Positions 8,123 through 16,521 of a DNA stretch of 64,000 bases are shown piece after piece; positions within the stretch are counted from its first letter, which is position 1, and every line of letters begins with the position of its first letter. Source of the DNA: Dyella terrae. GTDB taxonomy: Bacteria > Pseudomonadota > Gammaproteobacteria > Xanthomonadales > Rhodanobacteraceae. The notes under the pieces were generated by a model that saw only the letters and a list, made by a program, of their open reading frames with translations, had not been told where the DNA came from and searched no databases. Position numbers and translations under genes: made by a program. The stretch covers positions 992,001 through 1,056,000 of the forward strand of contig NZ_CP089414.1 in the NCBI RefSeq assembly GCF_022394535.1, given 5' to 3'.

Positions 8123-9706
8123 ATGCAGACCGAAGCCGCAGTCGTCTCCACCGCAACAGCACGACCAGGAAGCGGTCGAATTTTCGCCCTGATATTCGGC
8201 GTCATCCTGCTGGTAGGCGCGGGCTATGCCGGACTGCATCTGATGCAGGATCTATCCAGCATCCACGTGCAATCCATCGCGCCCTTCGTTCTGCTGGGTG
8301 TGGCGCTGCTGATCGCCCTGGCATTCGAATTCGTCAACGGCTTCCACGACACCGCCAATGCGGTGGCGACGGTGATCTACACCAACTCGATGCCGGCCAA
8401 CATGGCGGTGATCTGGTCGGGCACCTTCAACTTTCTCGGCGTGCTCACTTCATCAGGCGCGGTGGCGTTCACCGTGGTATCGCTGCTGCCGGTGGAGCTG
8501 ATTCTGCAGGTTGGCGGGCAAGCGGGCTTCGCCATGGTGTTTGCCTTGTTGATCGCGGCCATTCTGTGGAATCTCGGCACCTGGTATTTCGGTCTGCCCA
8601 ATTCCTCCTCGCACACGTTGATCGGTTCGATCATCGGCGTGGGTCTGGCCAACCAGCTCATCTCCACGCGCAGTGGCACCAGCGGCGTGAACTGGGACGC
8701 CGCCATGGGCGTGTTCAGGGGGCTGGTGTTCTCCCCCATTGCTGGCTTCCTGCTCGCTGGCCTGCTGATGCTGTTGCTGAAGCAACTGGTAAAGATTCCC
8801 GCCCTGTACCGCGCCCCCGAAGGCAAGACGCCGCCGCCGTGGCCCATCCGCGCCCTGCTGGTGCTCACCTGCACCGGCGTGAGCTTCAGCCACGGCTCGA
8901 ACGACGGGCAGAAAGGCATGGGCCTGATCATGCTGATTCTGATCGGCACCGTGCCCACGGCGTACGCGCTGAATGGCGCGGTATCCGGCGGCGAGGTGAA
9001 GACCTTCCACCAGGTTTCCGTCGACACGCAACGCGTGCTTGGCGGCATCGCAGGCAGCGTGACGTTCGATGGTGACCCGCGCGCCATCGTTACCGCCGCC
9101 GTGCAGCAGCATACGGCGCAACCAACGACGGCACCGGCACTCGCCCAACTCATCGGGCAGATCGATCATGAAGTCGGCAACCGCCCCTCACTCAAATCCG
9201 TGCCGCCCGATCAGATGGGTAACGTGCGCAATGACATCTACCTGGCTAACGCCGCCATTCCGCTGGTGCTGGCGCAACCGGGGCTCAGCAAGGAACAGAC
9301 CGCCACGCTGACCGCCTGGCGTGGCCTGGGCACTCAGGCCATCCAGTTCATTCCGCCGTGGGTGAAGGTGGCCGTCGCGCTCGCACTGGGCCTGGGCACC
9401 ATGGTTGGCTGGAAGCGCATCGTGGTGACGGTAGGCGAGAAGATCGGCAAGGAGCACCTGACCTATGCGCAGGGCGCCTCGGCCGAACTGGTGGCAATGG
9501 GGCTGATCCAAGCCGCTGACATGTTCCACCTGCCGGTCAGTACCACCCACGTGCTTACTTCGGGTGTCGCCGGCACCATGGCCGCCAACGGTTCCGGACT
9601 GCAATGGTCCACCGTGCGCAATCTGCTGATGGCCTGGGTACTGACCCTGCCTGCCTCTATCCTGCTGGCCGGCGGCCTGTACATTGTCCTCCGCCAAGTC
9701 TTCTAA
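8123..9706 (+). CDS. PiT-family inorganic phosphate transporter
   Basis: A 527-residue inner-membrane phosphate/cation symporter of the PiT family (PF01384). The N-terminal repeat shows the signature FVNGFHDTANAVATVI with PNSSSHTLIGSIIGVGLAN after it. The C-terminal repeat shows FSHGSNDGQKGMGLI and LPVSTTHVLTSGVAG. About ten hydrophobic segments are split by a hydrophilic loop at roughly residues 290-400, which is usual in the bacterial PitA subgroup. An ATG five bases upstream (8118) is out of frame. It is transcribed divergently from the T6SS module and preceded by a Pho-box-like site, so induction under phosphate limitation is plausible, although many Pit proteins are constitutive. Confidence 0.92.
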   Translation: MQTEAAVVSTATARPGSGRIFALIFGVILLVGAGYAGLHLMQDLSSIHVQSIAPFVLLGVALLIALAFEFVNGFHDTANAVATVIYTNSMPANMAVIWSGTFNFLGVLTSSGAVAFTVVSLLPVELILQVGGQAGFAMVFALLIAAILWNLGTWYFGLPNSSSHTLIGSIIGVGLANQLISTRSGTSGVNWDAAMGVFRGLVFSPIAGFLLAGLLMLLLKQLVKIPALYRAPEGKTPPPWPIRALLVLTCTGVSFSHGSNDGQKGMGLIMLILIGTVPTAYALNGAVSGGEVKTFHQVSVDTQRVLGGIAGSVTFDGDPRAIVTAAVQQHTAQPTTAPALAQLIGQIDHEVGNRPSLKSVPPDQMGNVRNDIYLANAAIPLVLAQPGLSKEQTATLTAWRGLGTQAIQFIPPWVKVAVALALGLGTMVGWKRIVVTVGEKIGKEHLTYAQGASAELVAMGLIQAADMFHLPVSTTHVLTSGVAGTMAANGSGLQWSTVRNLLMAWVLTLPASILLAGGLYIVLRQVF

Positions 9707-9864
9707 GCGTTAACGCTGGCGGGGCGGACGCGATCGGCCGCCCCGGTTCGGTTGTATGGTGGTCTTCACGCGTCACATCTGGCGTCGCGATCACGGCTAT
9801 TGTTCAATCATGAGGCCCGCCACGGCGGGCTGTAGCCGTCGCGTCCTTTCAAGGAGCTTGCCGG

Positions 9865-10884
9865 ATGCACGTGAAAACCGTTCTGTGGCTGGGCGCACTG
9901 ACGCTTGCCACGTCCGCGTGGGCGCAAAACGGCCCCACGCCGCCCACGACGGTGTCCGCACCGGCAGCCGCCGTGCAATTGCAGACCGTTACTGTGCACG
10001 GCCAACAACCAGGGCCGGCGCTATGGGAGGTGCGTCGCGGCGACCACACGCTATGGATCGTCGGTACGCTCACGCCGCTGCCCAAGCATGCCGAGTGGCA
10101 ATGGGCAAAGCTGGAGCAGGCCCTGGCCCGCTCCTCCGAACTACTGGAAGCACCGTCCGCGCGCCTGCAGATGCCACACAGCCTGTTTGCGCGCCTCGCC
10201 TTGCAACCATCGGCCAAACTGAATCCCGGTGGCGCGACCCTGACGCGACTGCTGCCGCCCGACATGTATGAGCGCTGGGTTGCGCTGCGCCACCAATACC
10301 TGGGTGACGACGACGCTCTGGAGTACATGCGCCCGATCATCGTGGCCCAGCAGCTGTACGAGAAGGCGCTAGCCGCGAGCGACCTGAGCAACGACGTCGA
10401 CGTGTCCGACATGGTGGAGAAGCTCGCGCGCCACCACGGCACCCGCATCATCGGCGTGCGCTATCAACTGATCGTCACCCGCGCCCCGCCCACCACCTCC
10501 GCCGACAGCGACCAGCAACAAGGGATCGACTGCCTCAACGAGACCATGCAACTGGTCGAGCACGACCTGCCCAAGCTGACTCAGCGCGCCAACGCCTGGT
10601 CCACTGGCGACATGAGCACACTGCAAAGCCTGATGCCGCAGAAGAGTTACGAACCGTGCATCGTATCGTCGATCAACGGCGACTTCGAAAAGCAACTGCA
10701 CATCCCCGACCTGCCCCAGCGCATCGAGGCGGCATGGATGGAGGCTGCGGAAGAAGCCATCCTGCGCAACCGAAACACGGTGGCGATCCTTTCGATGGAC
10801 CAGTTGCTGTCTACCGACGGCTACCTGGCCAAGCTCAAGCAGCGTGGCTATATCGTTCGTGCACCGGACGGCGTACAGCAGTAG
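9865..10884 (+). CDS. TraB/GumN family protein
   Basis: A 339-residue exported protein with signal peptide MHVKTVLWLGALTLATSAWA. The mature part matches the TraB/GumN family: LWEVRRGDHTLWIVGTL near the start (family motif W.v.....Y..GTiH) and EEAILRNRNTVAILSMDQLL with a closing GYLAKLKQRGYIVR, where the family has RN..ma..i..ll....G..lLr.kGY.v. The usual HxxP of the GTLH motif reads GTLTPLP, so one expected His is missing. GumN is linked to xanthan loci in Xanthomonas, but the molecular function is unsettled; a protease/hydrolase-like role is only proposed. It stands alone, ending in a strong terminator. Confidence 0.8.
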   Translation: MHVKTVLWLGALTLATSAWAQNGPTPPTTVSAPAAAVQLQTVTVHGQQPGPALWEVRRGDHTLWIVGTLTPLPKHAEWQWAKLEQALARSSELLEAPSARLQMPHSLFARLALQPSAKLNPGGATLTRLLPPDMYERWVALRHQYLGDDDALEYMRPIIVAQQLYEKALAASDLSNDVDVSDMVEKLARHHGTRIIGVRYQLIVTRAPPTTSADSDQQQGIDCLNETMQLVEHDLPKLTQRANAWSTGDMSTLQSLMPQKSYEPCIVSSINGDFEKQLHIPDLPQRIEAAWMEAAEEAILRNRNTVAILSMDQLLSTDGYLAKLKQRGYIVRAPDGVQQ

Positions 10885-10902
10885 CGCACGCAAGGCACCA
10901 AC

Positions 10903-10941
10903 AAAAAAGGCCGCACCTCTCGTCGAGGCGCGGCCTTTTTC
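10903..10941. terminator. Bidirectional rho-independent terminator
   Basis: A GGCCGC-A-CCTC stem pairs with GAGG-C-GCGGCC around TCGTC, flanked by A6 on the left and T5 on the right. It ends the GumN-like gene on plus and the convergent S10 peptidase gene (stop at 10958) on minus. Confidence 0.9.
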
Positions 10942-10957
10942 ATGGAACAAACGGGAT

Positions 10958-12515
10958 TTACTTCGCGCCGTAGAGCGTCGCGGCATCCGCCTTGAAGGAC
11001 TCCGCACTGCCCGGACGGCTGTAGAACATGTGGCCACCCGGATAGACCGACAGCTTCACACGCTGCGCCTGTCCAAACGTCGGCATCTGGTCGATGATCA
11101 GCTGCGAGGTGAAGAAGGGGCACGACAAGTCGTTGTAACCGTGCACGATCAGCACCTTCATGTTCGGGTCGTTGCCGATGGCCTTGCGCAGATCCGCTAC
11201 CGGCTTGTCATCCGCGTTTCCGCGATCCCACGCTTTGTTGACCGCGTACGACAAGGCCTCGTAGTGCGCGTCCGTCTTCCAGCCCACTTCGCGCGTCACG
11301 AAATCCACCATGGCGCTGGTCGTCGGCGCCAGCAGCGCTTCGAGGATCGGGTCGCCGGACTGGCGCTCTGCCGAACCCGGGAACGGATCGAACGCGGTGA
11401 CGTTGGAGTCGTACACGCTGCCGATCTTCTTGTCGGAACGATGCACTTCACGCAGGTACGTGCCGATGTCGACGCGCCCGTCCAGACGCGACACCACCGC
11501 CGGATCTAGGCCGGTATAGGCCGACACCTTCTGCACCATGCGACCGATGGCGCCCGGATCGGAACGGCCGGACAGGTAATCGGTGACGAACTGCGTGCGA
11601 ACGTACTTCTCCACGTCGGCCATGGCGGCCGGCGTGAGCTTGCCCTCGCTTTCCAGATGCGCGGCCGTCATGGACGGCAGGTTGATCATCCACGGCAGCG
11701 GTGACAGCGCATCGCCATCGCCAATGGCGGCGGGGTCGAGGTACGGCGACACCATCACCAAGCCATTCACGCCCACACCCATGTGCGTTTGCAGTTCATA
11801 GGCAATACGCGGTGCGCGGTAACCGCCGTAGCTTTCGCCCATCACGTACTTGGGCGCGCGCAGACGGCCATGCTTGACCAGCCAGTCATACACCACGCGT
11901 GACAGGTACTTGATATCCGCTTCGTTGGAGTAGAAATCCTTCTTGGTCTGCTCGTCGTCTTCCAGCGAGCGCGAGAAACCCGTGCCCACCGGATCGATAA
12001 ACACCAGGTCGCTCATGTCGAGCCAGGTGTTGGGGTTGTCTTTGGTGATGGCGGCGTCAGATGGCGCATCGCCGTCCACACCGAACTGGATGCGCTTGGG
12101 GCCGATGGCGCCCATGTTGAGGTACACCGATGACGCACCCGGGCCACCGTTGAAGGCGAAGGTCACCGGCCGGTGCGGATCGCTCCCCGGCACCACGTAC
12201 GAGGTGTAGACCACGTCGGCGATCTTCTTGCCCTTGGCGTCGCGCACTGGGATGGTGCCCACCGTCGCCTCGTAGGACACCGTGCGGCCGCCCACGCGCA
12301 CGCTCTGCTTGATCGTCTTGTCCGCAGGCAGCGGTGGCAGTTCAGCATCGGCCTTCTTATCAGCGGCCTCCGCGGCCGGCTTGGCGTCCTTGCCCTCCGC
12401 CGCATGGGCAGCCCAGGGGGGCTACCGCGACGCCCAGTACAAACACCGCCGCGCACCACACGGCTCCACGCCCCACACGGGCGAAACGACCCAGAACGGG
12501 TAGATCAGATTTCAT
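10958..12515 (-). pseudogene. S10 family serine carboxypeptidase-like peptidase, apparent frameshift in the signal peptide region
   Basis: The main frame encodes a secreted serine carboxypeptidase (peptidase S10). FNGGPGASSVYLNMGA is the oxyanion region, VMGESYGGYRAPRIAYEL carries the nucleophile Ser, and the Asp/His come from ...DLSCPFF and GGHMFY. Upstream, the frame is closed by a stop at 12422-12424, but another frame supplies a good start and signal peptide (ATG 12515, then VWCAAVFVLGVAVAP). The two join at six C (minus strand; plus 12416-12421). Removing one C gives VAPWAAHAAEGKDAKP, with a normal signal-peptidase site after AHA. The corrected protein is 518 residues. As written, the gene would lose export, or start from an internal GTG near 12301. 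Probably a base-call artefact (see findings). Confidence 0.85.
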
Positions 12516-12646
12516 CGGCACTCTCACGCATAGACCCATGGGAATAGCCCGGCGGCACGCACGGGCGAACGGCCATAGATGCGGCAAGCGGCACGACGTC
12601 ACCAGTGCCGTAAGGCACGGTCAAGGGCTTGCGATGGGTGCTGGCG

Positions 12647-13354
12647 CTATACCTGTGCTGATGCCATGGGAGCGTCAGCGCGTGGCCGCGCACCCACTAT
12701 CACCAGCCACAGCATGAAAGCCACCTCGCCGAACTGCAGCGGGAACGCAACATTGGAAACGGCATCTTCGTAAGCAGGCAGCAGCAGTCCCGACACGCAC
12801 AAGGCCAGGTAAGCGGCCCCATTGAGGATCAGCCAGTACCCCAAAAAACGCGGCAGGAAGCGGGAGCGAATGACCAGCAGGGCTAGCGGGAACAGCCACA
12901 GTCCCCAGAACATTTCCGCACAGGTGATCATTTCACCGTGCAAGCGCAGGAACAGCGAAGCCAACGCATTGCGCTGAGACACGTCGAACGACGCCAGCCA
13001 ATCGCCACCCTGTACCATCATCAGGGCCGCCACGTCGTTGAGCACGTTGAAGAGGTACAGCGGCGTATCCATGAAGCCGAGCACGAACATCAGTGCAGCC
13101 AAGGTCTTGTTCACGCCTTTAAACAGGTGATACAGCGCAAAGGTCAGAAACAGACTGATCGTCCCCGTGACCACGTCACTGAAGATGCCCAACCGAAATA
13201 GCATGTCGTGTGCCGCGATGTTGTGCACGGTCGCCGCTGCATCGCCATGGACGAACAATGCGCCCGGAATGTAGACGAGGCGGAACGGCCCCACCAGCGT
13301 CAGTGCCAGGTAAATCAGCCCGGCGATTCGCGCGTCACGTTTGAGCGTACTCAT
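12647..13354 (-). CDS. DUF4386 family integral membrane protein
   Basis: A 235-residue membrane protein with about six hydrophobic segments. ARIAGLIYLALTLVGPF at the start and MFWGLWLFPLALLVIRS...FLPRFLGYWLILNGAAYL later are characteristic of DUF4386. The function is unknown. ATG 13354 is preceded by GGGAAGGG at suitable spacing and begins exactly at the conserved part; the longer upstream frame adds 49 residues without resemblance to the family. It is not tightly linked to its neighbours: 131 bases separate its stop from the S10 peptidase start and ~250 from the next gene upstream. Confidence 0.8.
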   Translation of the reverse strand: MSTLKRDARIAGLIYLALTLVGPFRLVYIPGALFVHGDAAATVHNIAAHDMLFRLGIFSDVVTGTISLFLTFALYHLFKGVNKTLAALMFVLGFMDTPLYLFNVLNDVAALMMVQGGDWLASFDVSQRNALASLFLRLHGEMITCAEMFWGLWLFPLALLVIRSRFLPRFLGYWLILNGAAYLALCVSGLLLPAYEDAVSNVAFPLQFGEVAFMLWLVIVGARPRADAPMASAQV

Positions 13355-13600
13355 GAGCCCTTCCCCTCGATGTTCCAGGTTTCGATGACGCGCCCCTATC
13401 AAGTCTCCGCCAGCACCATCCGATGCGGGTTCTCCATACGCCCTCCTGGCTGTCGCGACGAGCGCGAACGAGATCGATGACCGCGCTACTGTCGCCTGCA
13501 CGGCTTACCCCTCGCAAGAATGACTAATGGGGCAGAAGCCCCGCCGGACGGGCTGCATCTGACGCCCATGAGTCACCGCCCCACGGGCGCCCGCAGCCGG

Positions 13601-14194
13601 TTACATCTGTTCCCGCCATTGAAAATAGCGGCGCTGGGCGATGCCGAGCAGGTCGTGGTCTTCCTTCGTATCACCGTAGGCATACACCACGGGATAACTC
13701 GCCAGATCATAGGCATCGCGTACGCGACGCGATTTCTCGGCGTTCACGCACTGCTCGCCACGATAGCGGCCCGTAAGGCGGCCTTCGTACGACTCCAGCC
13801 GCGAACACAGCAGTTCGAGCCCGTGCTCCCTACACCAGTGGGACAGATAGACGTCCAAAGCGCCGGAGACAACGACAATCCGATCGCCCTGCTCCCGGTG
13901 CCACTGGATGCGCTCCAGCGCCTGCGTGCGCAGCACGCCGGGAAGCTCCTTGCGGGCGAACTGCTCACCCAGCGCGAAAGCGTCCGCTTCCGGCACACCA
14001 CGAAAACCGACTTGCACAGCGCAGCGACGCATCAGGCTGGGAGACACCCAGCCAAGCTTGTAGCCAAGCACCATCGGTGCAAGCAAGGCTGTACCCATGA
14101 CGCGGCGGCGCGGCGAAATGGCAAACTCGATAAAGGGGCGAAACATCTCCCGCGTTGTAATGGTTCCATCGAAATCGAACAAAGCGAGATTCAT
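13601..14194 (-). CDS. HAD-IB family phosphatase (phosphoserine phosphatase-like)
   Basis: A 197-residue HAD-superfamily hydrolase, subfamily IB. Motif I is FDFDGTITT with nucleophile and acid Asp, motif II is VVVSGA, motif III Lys lies in NAEKSRRV, and motif IV is YGDTKEDHDLL. The helical cap between motifs I and II matches SerB/HAD-IB proteins acting on small phosphomonoesters. The substrate cannot be read from sequence; annotated homologues include phosphoserine phosphatase-like and lipid-phosphate-acting enzymes. It lies in the same orientation as the AraC regulator, with an 83-base gap. Confidence 0.85.
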   Translation of the reverse strand: MNLALFDFDGTITTREMFRPFIEFAISPRRRVMGTALLAPMVLGYKLGWVSPSLMRRCAVQVGFRGVPEADAFALGEQFARKELPGVLRTQALERIQWHREQGDRIVVVSGALDVYLSHWCREHGLELLCSRLESYEGRLTGRYRGEQCVNAEKSRRVRDAYDLASYPVVYAYGDTKEDHDLLGIAQRRYFQWREQM

Positions 14195-14277
14195 GAAGCT
14201 CCCTGGCAGCCTGTCGCGCGGGCATCTCCTGCACGCGCGGCGCGCGTCGACACACGGATGCCGGCAGTCAAGTGCCG

Positions 14278-15216
14278 TCAGGCAGCGGTTCCGGCATCCG
14301 AAACGCGCATACGGGCAACGTCGCGCAATGGCGGCACACCAAAATGACGACTGTATTCACGACTGAACTGCGACGGGCTTTCATAGCCCACGCGATGCGC
14401 CGCCGTGGCGACATCGCACTGATCGGCCAACAGCAGGCGGCGCGCCTCCTGCAGCCGCAACTGCTTCTGATATTGCAACGGACTCATGGCCGTGATGGCG
14501 CGAAAATGATGGTGCAGCGACGACGCACTCATATTCACCCGCATCGCCAACTCGTCGATGCGCAAGGGCTCGTCGTAGTGGCGGCGCAACCATTCGATCG
14601 CACGCGAAATCTGGTGGCCCTGGCTGCCGGACGTGGCGATCTGCGCCAGCCGCGCGCCTTGCTCGCCGGTCAGCAGGCGATACAGTAGTTCGCGCTCAAT
14701 GAGCGGACCCAGCATGGCGAGGTCATGCGGCGTGTCGAGCAGTCGCACCAGTCGTAGCAGGGGATCGAGCAACCCACCATCCAGCGGACTCATCGAAAGA
14801 CCGGGCGCCGAGACCGCCGCGCCCCGATGCCCTTGCACCTCGGGCAGCAGTTCGCGAATGCGCTGCAGATCGAGCCGGTAGGTCAGGCACAGGCATGGCT
14901 CGTCGATCGAGGCCCGCACCACCTGGGCCGACACGGGCACATCCACTGCCGTCATCATGTACGACGCCGGCTCGTGCAGAAAGGACTGCTGGCCCAGCAG
15001 GATCTGTTTGGCGCCCTGCAGGGCCAGACCCAGACCGGGCTCGTACATCGCGCACGTCGGCACGCCGGTCGAGTTGGCCCGATACAGAACCAGCGCCGGC
15101 CAAGCGGTGCCGCACACGCCTTCGGCCGGCGCCAATCGTTCAACCCGTGCTGTCAATTCCTCGCCATCCAGCGCCAGGCGCGCTGGGACGTCGAGACGGG
15201 AAAGCTTTTCGTTCAT
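14278..15216 (-). CDS. AraC family transcriptional regulator (AraC_N domain)
   Basis: A 312-residue regulator. The N-terminal half is the AraC_N ligand-type domain (PF06719): YEPGLGLALQGAKQILLGQQSF and YMMTAVDVPVSAQV match its consensus. The C-terminal ~100 residues are the double helix-turn-helix (INELAMRVNMSASSLHHHF-like first helix pair, then VATAAHRVGYESPSQFSREYSRHFG). This subgroup is frequently divergent from an alcohol dehydrogenase or oxidoreductase gene that it controls. Here it is divergent from the zinc alcohol dehydrogenase at 15392, with a shared 175-base region, so control of that gene is likely (inference). Confidence 0.88.
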   Translation of the reverse strand: MNEKLSRLDVPARLALDGEELTARVERLAPAEGVCGTAWPALVLYRANSTGVPTCAMYEPGLGLALQGAKQILLGQQSFLHEPASYMMTAVDVPVSAQVVRASIDEPCLCLTYRLDLQRIRELLPEVQGHRGAAVSAPGLSMSPLDGGLLDPLLRLVRLLDTPHDLAMLGPLIERELLYRLLTGEQGARLAQIATSGSQGHQISRAIEWLRRHYDEPLRIDELAMRVNMSASSLHHHFRAITAMSPLQYQKQLRLQEARRLLLADQCDVATAAHRVGYESPSQFSREYSRHFGVPPLRDVARMRVSDAGTAA

Positions 15217-15391
15217 GGACTTGCCACCTTTTTATGCAGGACAAGCTTGCCCGTTCCTCCGCCGCATGGGGAGTCTTTTGCAGCAGACACTGCAGAATCA
15301 GGCAATCATTTCGCAGGATCCGGCTACCCGGCGACCCTGTCCGGCACCCATACTTCGCGGCCTCGCCGTTCCATCCCCAAGGAGTCACGCC
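15217..15391. promoter_or_regulatory. Divergent promoter region, araC-type regulator / alcohol dehydrogenase
   Basis: 175 bases separating the two divergent starts. The alcohol dehydrogenase RBS (AAGGAG at 15379-15384) is at its right end. Interrupted repeats such as TGCAGCAGACACTGCAG near 15280-15296 are possible operator sequence, but no consensus promoter is obvious by eye. Confidence 0.4.
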
Positions 15392-16450
15392 ATGACGTTT
15401 CCTACCCGCGGCTATGCCGCTCAGTCCGCCACCACGCCGCTGGTGCCGTTTCAGTTCGAGCGCCGCGCCGCCCGCCCGGATGACGTGGTGATCGACGTCC
15501 TGTATTGCGGCGTCTGCCACTCCGACATCCACCAGGCCCGCAACGAGTGGAACAGCAGCACGTTCCCGATGGTGCCCGGCCACGAAATCGTCGGCCGCGT
15601 CAGCGCAGTGGGCAGCGAGGTCACGAAGTTCAAGGTCGGCGACACCGTCGGCGTCGGCTGCATGGTCGACTCCTGCCAGCATTGCGCCTCGTGCCATGCC
15701 GGGCTTGAGCAGTACTGCGAGCAAGGCGCCACCTGGACCTACAACGACAAGGACCGCCAGGATGGTTCACTGACCTTCGGCGGCTATTCCGAGCGCGTCG
15801 TGGTGTCGGACAAGTTTGTGGTGTCCATCTCCGACAAGCTGGACCTGAAGGCTGCCGCGCCGCTGCTGTGCGCCGGCATCACCACCTGGTCGCCGCTGCG
15901 TCACTGGAACGTGCGCAAGGGCAGCAAGGTCGCTGTGATCGGCCTCGGCGGCCTGGGCCACATGGGCCTGAAGTTCGCTAAGGCGATGGGCGCTGACGTC
16001 ACCTTGTTCACCCGCTCGCCGGGCAAGGAAGAGGAAGCGCGTCGCCTGGGTGCCGACCACGTGGTGCTTTCCACCGACGAGCAGCAGATGGCGGCCGTGG
16101 CACGCCAGTTCGAGTTCATCCTCGACACGGTGCCGAACCCGCACGATCTGAATCCGTACCTCAACACGCTCGCGATCAACGGCGTGCTGTGCCTGGTCGG
16201 TCAGCTACAGCCGCTCGACCCGCCGGTGCAGGCCGTGTCGGTACTGCTGGGCCGCCGCTCCATCTCCGGTTCCGCCATCGGCGGCATCGCCGAGACGCAG
16301 GAAATGCTGGATTTCTGCGCTGAGCACAACATCGTCAGCGACATCGAAGTGATCGACATGAAGGACATCAACGTCGCCTACGAGCGCGTGATCAAGAGCG
16401 ACGTGCGCTATCGCTTCGTGATCGACATCGCGTCGTTGAAAGCGGCCTGA
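15392..16450 (+). CDS. Zinc-dependent NAD(P) alcohol dehydrogenase (YahK/cinnamyl-ADH type)
   Basis: A 352-residue medium-chain dehydrogenase. The catalytic zinc is bound by YCGVCHSD (Cys), GHEIVG (His/Glu) and the later Cys of the ALLCAG segment. The structural zinc site is the Cys cluster VDSCQHCASCHAGLEQYC. GLGGLGHMGLKFAKAMG is the Rossmann nucleotide loop. This is the YahK/AdhC-like broad-specificity aldehyde reductase subgroup, usually NADPH-preferring. ATG 15392 follows AAGGAG at ideal spacing; the open frame extends far upstream to 14957 but overlaps the divergent regulator. Probably controlled by the neighbouring AraC-type regulator. Confidence 0.92.
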   Translation: MTFPTRGYAAQSATTPLVPFQFERRAARPDDVVIDVLYCGVCHSDIHQARNEWNSSTFPMVPGHEIVGRVSAVGSEVTKFKVGDTVGVGCMVDSCQHCASCHAGLEQYCEQGATWTYNDKDRQDGSLTFGGYSERVVVSDKFVVSISDKLDLKAAAPLLCAGITTWSPLRHWNVRKGSKVAVIGLGGLGHMGLKFAKAMGADVTLFTRSPGKEEEARRLGADHVVLSTDEQQMAAVARQFEFILDTVPNPHDLNPYLNTLAINGVLCLVGQLQPLDPPVQAVSVLLGRRSISGSAIGGIAETQEMLDFCAEHNIVSDIEVIDMKDINVAYERVIKSDVRYRFVIDIASLKAA

Positions 16451-16460
16451 TGAAACATCC

Positions 16461-16480
16461 CGGGCGGACTAGTCCGCCCG
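16461..16480. repeat. 20-bp perfect palindrome CGGGCGGACTAGTCCGCCCG
   Basis: A perfect 20-base palindrome starts 11 bases after the alcohol dehydrogenase stop and lies 9 bases before the terminator stem. It has no unpaired loop, so as RNA it would form a 7-8 bp stem with a tight loop. It may be part of a tandem terminator or a protein-binding site. Confidence 0.5.
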
Positions 16481-16488
16481 GATGCCTC

Positions 16489-16521
16489 AAAACCGGCTCT
16501 TACACAGCCGGTTTTGTTTTT
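16489..16521. terminator. Rho-independent terminator shared by convergent genes
   Basis: AAAACCGGCT (16489-16498) pairs with AGCCGGTTTT (16506-16515), followed by GTTTTTG on plus. It ends the alcohol dehydrogenase transcript. The ClC gene on the other strand ends at 16500, so its last codons lie inside this stem. Confidence 0.85.

Noticed and set aside
9815..9830. GCCCGC/GCGGGC hairpin before the GumN-like gene
   Set aside because: Six-base stem without T-tract; too weak to call a terminator.
12360..12602. Separate 80-codon minus-strand gene
   Set aside because: It supplies the start and signal peptide of the S10 peptidase; the two join if one base is removed from the six-base run.
13355..13600. 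Possible small gene between the DUF4386 and HAD genes
   Set aside because: Short open frames on both strands lack an RBS and any resemblance to known proteins; left as non-coding.
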